DNA of 64,000 nucleotides from Ruminococcus flavefaciens (lineage in GTDB: Bacteria > Bacillota > Clostridia > Oscillospirales > Ruminococcaceae), in the NCBI RefSeq assembly GCF_900108555.1, contig NZ_FNWV01000003.1, forward strand, positions 248,334 through 312,333, given 5' to 3'. This document shows, piece after piece, positions 60,538 through 64,000 of this stretch (position 1 is the first letter of the stretch; each line of letters opens with the position of its first letter). Under the pieces are notes generated by a model that was not told the DNA's origin, made no database searches, and worked only from the letters and a program-made list of their open reading frames with translations. The position numbers and the translations under genes were made by a program.

Positions 60538-62256
60538 TTATGCAAGTGTTCTTATGCTCTGTACAAGTCTGTCGATATCATTGAACGAATTGTAGAGCGC
60601 AAGTGTGGGGCGAACAGTGCCTTCAAGTCCGAAATGACGGAGTATAGGCTGAGCACAGTGATGACCTGTGCGGACTGCTATGCCCAGTTCGTTGAGACGC
60701 TGACCGACTGCTTCGTTGTCCACGCCGTCAAGAACGAATGAAAGTACGCTTGCTTTATTTGTTGCTGTACCGATAAGGTGCAGACCGTTTATCTTCTGCA
60801 TTTCTTTCATTGCATATACCAGAAGCTCATGCTCGTGACGGTTTACCTCTGTCATACCGATAGAGTTGAGGTATTCAAGAGCTGCACCGAGACCGACTGC
60901 ATCTGCAATGCTTCCTGTACCTGCCTCAAACTTGTTTGGAGCAGGATTGTAGATAGTACGCTCGAATGTAACGTCCTTTATCATATTTCCGCCGCCGTGA
61001 TAAGGTCTTGCAGCTTCAAGCACATCGGATTTGCCGTATACTGCGCCGATGCCTGTAGGTCCGAATATCTTGTGTCCCGAGAACACGAAGAAATCAGTAT
61101 CAAGAGCTGTAACGTTAACGGGGATATGAGCTATTGACTGCGCACCGTCAATGAGTATGCGTACTCCGTGAGCGTGTGCTATAGCCACAAGCTCCTCGAT
61201 AGGAGTTACAGTGCCGAGAGCATTGGAAACATGAGTTGCGGATACGAATTTAGTTCTTCTTGTGAAGAGCTTTTCGTACTCTGATATGATAAGCTGTCCG
61301 CTCTTGTCAACAGGAACTACCTTGATGACTGCTCCTGTTTCCTCGCAGATGAGCTGCCACGGAACTATATTTGCGTGGTGCTCAAGCATGGTGAGGATTA
61401 TCTCGTCGCCCGGCTGCAAGAGAGGCTTAACGTAAGCGTTTGCAACGAGGTTTATAGCCTCTGTTGTACCTCTTACGAAAACGATGTTGTCCTTTGAGGG
61501 GGCACCGAGGAAGTCGGCTGTTATCTGCCTTGCATTTTCGTATGCGTCGGTAGAACGTGCAGCAAGTTCGTGAGCACCTCTGTGAACGTTTGAGTTCTCG
61601 TGTGTGTAGTAGTAGCTTATCCTGTCGATGACCTGCTGCGGACGCTGTGTTGTAGCACCGTTGTCAAGCCATACAAGGTCGTGACCGTTTATCTTTTCGC
61701 TGAGTATTGGGAAATCGTTTCTTATCTGAGCGAGAGTCTTTGTGCCGACGATTATCTGGCTGTCAGACTTTACTGTCGGAACAGTGGGTGCAGCTGCCTG
61801 CTGAGTATTCTTTGGAACGTAGCTGTCAGCCTGTCCCTGAGAGAGCACTACAGGTGCATATCCGCCTGATGTAGGCTGCTCCTGCGGAGCAGTGTATGTA
61901 TCGAAAGTGCTGTACTGCTGTGCAGCTCCGATTACAGGTGAAGCACCGTGATCGTCAGCGATCTTTTCGTACTCCGATACACTTCCGTAGCCGCCGTTAT
62001 ACTCATTGGCTATCTGCTCGAACTCGGAAACGCTGCCGTAGCCGCTGAAAGCCTGCTCTGCCGATGAAGCGTAGTTCGTACCGCCGCCGTATGATGCTGC
62101 TTTGTTGAAAGCATCGTTTATAACGGAAGTATCGCCGCTTGTTGCAAGTGCCTCAATGCCCTTTGCGCAGCGTGTGGGATCAAAGTCGGGAAACAGTGAA
62201 TTTGCAAGGCTCTCAAGCTCTGACTCAGATGGTATACCGTAATTAGTCGTAGTCAT
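60538..62256 (-). CDS. Family 2A encapsulin cargo: cysteine desulfurase with N-terminal targeting region
   Basis: 572 residues from ATG 62256, 7 bases after AGGTG; the GTG at 62265 is less well placed. Residues 175-572 are a SufS-type desulfurase: TLAQIRNDFPILSEKINGHD, PLP lysine in FSGHKIFGPTGIG, active Cys in RTGHHCAQPI. The first 170 residues are low-complexity (Gly, Ser, Tyr, Gln, Pro) and disordered. They contain three related motifs: SESELESLANSLF (10-22), SVSEFEQIAN (75-84) and SVSEYEKIAD (92-101). Family 2A cargo enzymes have such a region to enter the shell. It removes sulfur from cysteine as a persulfide. Confidence 0.95.
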   Translation of the reverse strand: MTTTNYGIPSESELESLANSLFPDFDPTRCAKGIEALATSGDTSVINDAFNKAASYGGGTNYASSAEQAFSGYGSVSEFEQIANEYNGGYGSVSEYEKIADDHGASPVIGAAQQYSTFDTYTAPQEQPTSGGYAPVVLSQGQADSYVPKNTQQAAAPTVPTVKSDSQIIVGTKTLAQIRNDFPILSEKINGHDLVWLDNGATTQRPQQVIDRISYYYTHENSNVHRGAHELAARSTDAYENARQITADFLGAPSKDNIVFVRGTTEAINLVANAYVKPLLQPGDEIILTMLEHHANIVPWQLICEETGAVIKVVPVDKSGQLIISEYEKLFTRRTKFVSATHVSNALGTVTPIEELVAIAHAHGVRILIDGAQSIAHIPVNVTALDTDFFVFSGHKIFGPTGIGAVYGKSDVLEAARPYHGGGNMIKDVTFERTIYNPAPNKFEAGTGSIADAVGLGAALEYLNSIGMTEVNRHEHELLVYAMKEMQKINGLHLIGTATNKASVLSFVLDGVDNEAVGQRLNELGIAVRTGHHCAQPILRHFGLEGTVRPTLALYNSFNDIDRLVQSIRTLA

Positions 62257-63196
62257 AGTATTCACCTACCTCGACATCCTCGAGAACAGCGATAGCGTCG
62301 TCTGAGAGAATAGCTGCCGAACAGTAGAGTGAAAGCAGATAAGAAGCAACGCCCTTATCGTCGATTCCTCTGAAACGAACTGAAAGTCCTCTTGACTGTT
62401 CATTCTTGAGATTGCGCTGGAAGAGACCGATAACGCCTCTCTTAGCCTCACCTGTACGAATGAGGAGGATATTTGTCTTTCCGCTCTTGCTCTTTGGGTT
62501 CTTGAGACCGTCAACGAGGAGCTTGTCTGTAGGAATGATCGGGATTCCTCTCCAGCAGATGAATGTGCCGCCTGCGATGTTTGTTGTAACGGGCGGTACG
62601 CCTCTCTTTGTACATTCTCTCTCAAATGCTGCGATAGCTCTTGGGTGAGCAAGGAAGAAGGAAGGCTCTTTCCATACCTTTGTGATGAGCTCGTCGAGAT
62701 CATCGGGTGTAGGTGCGCCGTTTCTTGTCTGGATACGCTGAGAATCGGGAACGTTCTTTAAAAGACCGTAGTCATCGTTGTTGATGAGCTGGCTTTCCTG
62801 ACGCTCACGAAGGCTCTCGATAGCAAGGTCGAGCTGTTCCTTTACCTGATCGTATGGTGAACCGTATACATCAGCAACTGCTGTATTTACGTTGATGATA
62901 GTTGAGATAGAAGCGAGCTGGAGCTCTCTTGGCTCTTCCTCATACTCAACATAGCCCTGAGGGATTATGTCAGACTTCTTCTCGACGCTGCAAAGAACAT
63001 CAAGTGGAGTTTCGCCCTCTTTAACCTTATTTATTCTGTAAATACCTGAGTCAAGTCCCTTGAATTCAAGAACTTTTGTGATCCACTTTGGAGTAAGCGC
63101 ACCGTACTGAGGTCTGGTCTTGTTTACGTCGGCAAGGTTATATGCCGCTTTTTTGCCAAGTGCAACTATGGTATCATTTTTTGTTTCTTTAGACAT
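62243..63196 (-). CDS. Family 2A encapsulin shell protein (SrpI-like)
   Basis: 317 residues from ATG 63196, 8 bases after GGAGG. It matches the family 2A encapsulin shell proteins, which have the HK97 phage-capsid fold: N-arm with NKTRPQYGALTPKWITKVL, LASISTIINVNTAVADVYGS, then NNDDYGLLKNVPDSQRI, TKVWKEPSFFLAHPRAIAAF, and the C-terminal GLFQRNLKNEQSRGLSVRF. It would assemble into an icosahedral compartment of about 60 subunits that encloses the desulfurase encoded next. Its last 14 bp overlap the desulfurase gene, so shell and cargo are co-translated. Confidence 0.95.
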   Translation of the reverse strand: MSKETKNDTIVALGKKAAYNLADVNKTRPQYGALTPKWITKVLEFKGLDSGIYRINKVKEGETPLDVLCSVEKKSDIIPQGYVEYEEEPRELQLASISTIINVNTAVADVYGSPYDQVKEQLDLAIESLRERQESQLINNDDYGLLKNVPDSQRIQTRNGAPTPDDLDELITKVWKEPSFFLAHPRAIAAFERECTKRGVPPVTTNIAGGTFICWRGIPIIPTDKLLVDGLKNPKSKSGKTNILLIRTGEAKRGVIGLFQRNLKNEQSRGLSVRFRGIDDKGVASYLLSLYCSAAILSDDAIAVLEDVEVGEYYDYD

Positions 63197-63311
63197 AATG
63201 TCTACCTCCATTTATCAATATATATATTGCAGACAGATTTAATAGGCTTTGGTATGGTGTAATACATGGATATTGAGCCCGTGTATATGAAAAGCTTTCT
63301 CTGTCACATAA

Positions 63312-64000
63312 TCAATAGATCGGGAAATCCTTGTCAACTTCCCTTGCCCATGCGTTCGTACCGCCCTTTAAGTTGTAAAGCGGACCTGTATAGCCTGCCT
63401 CGCGGAGAGTATTCACAGCAAGTATGCTTCTCTTGTCCTCCTTGCAGACAAAGACTGTATCAACGGAAGTATCGAGTTCTTTCTGTCGCCTTTCAAGCTG
63501 TCCTATAGGGATAACTATGGCATCGGGGAACTTTGCGATAGCTCTTTCGTGAGGTTCGCGGACATCAACGATAGTTATCTTCTCACCCTCGTCAATGCGG
63601 CGTTTGAGCTCCTTGGGCTCAATTCCCTCAACCTCTGCTTCTTCCTCTTTCTGCTGAGTAAGTCCGCAGAAATCCTCGTAATCGAAATCCTCTATCTCGG
63701 TAATAGTTCTCTTCTTGCCGCAGAGCGGACAGTTGTCGTTTTTATGTATTTTCAGCTCTCGCCATTTGAGGTTCCATGCGTCAAAGGTTACTACTCTGCC
63801 GATGAGATTTTTTCCTCCGCCAACGATAAGCTTTATTACCTCGTTAGCCTGCAACGTACCGATAACTCCCGGGAGTACACCTACTACGCCGCCCATTGCA
63901 CAGGACGGAACAAGTCCTGCGGGGGGAGGTGCAGGGTACATACATCTGAAGCACGGACCTTCCTTTGCATAATACACGGATACCTGTCCCTCGAACTGGT
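63312..64000 (-). CDS. MoeB/ThiF-like E1 with C-terminal rhodanese, 5' end cut by window edge
   Basis: About 229 residues visible, open at the right edge. The E1 part begins QFEGQVSVYYAKEG and has the zinc cysteines CFRC and CPLC. The rhodanese domain starts near TIVDVREPHERA and has its persulfide Cys in VFVCKEDKRS. MoeB-rhodanese fusions both adenylate a carrier and give it sulfur. It lies 115 bp before the shell gene and is probably the beginning or middle of the same operon. It provides a second E1 besides the 57641 gene, perhaps for a carrier outside this window. Confidence 0.93.
   Translation of the reverse strand, partial: QFEGQVSVYYAKEGPCFRCMYPAPPPAGLVPSCAMGGVVGVLPGVIGTLQANEVIKLIVGGGKNLIGRVVTFDAWNLKWRELKIHKNDNCPLCGKKRTITEIEDFDYEDFCGLTQQKEEEAEVEGIEPKELKRRIDEGEKITIVDVREPHERAIAKFPDAIVIPIGQLERRQKELDTSVDTVFVCKEDKRSILAVNTLREAGYTGPLYNLKGGTNAWAREVDKDFPIY

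Overview
The window reads like a chromosomal segment of a Gram-positive, low-to-moderate GC anaerobe of the Ruminococcus type (Oscillospiraceae). The pointers are a secreted protein ending in a dockerin-like segment, two sortase C pilus loci with LPXTG-type proteins, a type III glutamine synthetase, strong GGAGG ribosome sites, canonical TTGACA-17-TATAAT promoters, and mobile genes of the Firmicutes TnpW/TnpX and MobA/MobL kinds. The genus is inferred from gene content only.

Layout. (1) 1-8460, accessory: a type IIS AlwI-like restriction endonuclease (cut by the left edge) with a two-headed adenine methyltransferase, a DUF6076-like protein and a winged-helix protein fired from back-to-back promoters, then TnpW-like and TnpX-like serine recombinase genes. 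(2) 8461-17279, a tRNA-end-flanked element: a 25-bp direct repeat derived from a tRNA 3' end bounds about 8.8 kb holding broken ParB-like/nuclease genes, a dockerin-bearing secreted protein, a nonsense-mutated IS1182-type element, mobilization genes, a MOBQ-type oriT, and one frame that joins a MobA/MobL relaxase to a tyrosine integrase. (3) 17.4-31.7 kb, core-like genes: a methyltransferase under an ArsR-type operator, a membrane polyamine-synthase/DUF350/DUF4178 cluster, a PAP2 phosphatase, a two-component system, a lipoprotein/ABC export set whose ATPase needs a -1 frameshift, and a SUKH protein. (4) 31.8-43.7 kb, two divergent pilus operons, each with its own signal peptidase and class C sortase; the right one makes a 1477-residue tip-like adhesin with a fibro-slime/PA14 region and two carbohydrate-binding-like modules. 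(5) 44.3-49.2 kb, polysaccharide genes: a fused chain-length regulator/tyrosine kinase, its PHP phosphatase, a NeuD-type acyltransferase, and an HTH-UDP-sugar dehydrogenase fusion preceded by two matching operators. (6) 49.4-54.5 kb, an amylase remnant and nitrogen assimilation (Amt-PII fusion behind a structured leader, then GlnN). (7) 54.6-64 kb, sulfur metabolism.

The sulfur block is the most interesting part. An Rrf2/CymR-like regulator and cysK share a GATAGGAATT box. Next to them a long leftward gene train runs: E1-rhodanese (cut by the right edge), family 2A encapsulin shell, cysteine desulfurase cargo with a long N-terminal extension, O-acetylhomoserine sulfhydrylase, TusA-like, thioredoxin-like, ThiS-like carrier, ThiF-like E1, JAMM protease, thioredoxin reductase. 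My reading (inference) is that sulfur released from cysteine inside a protein shell is relayed to a carrier-protein thiocarboxylate and used for homocysteine/methionine synthesis. The cargo extension carries three copies of one short motif, which would make it multivalent for the shell.
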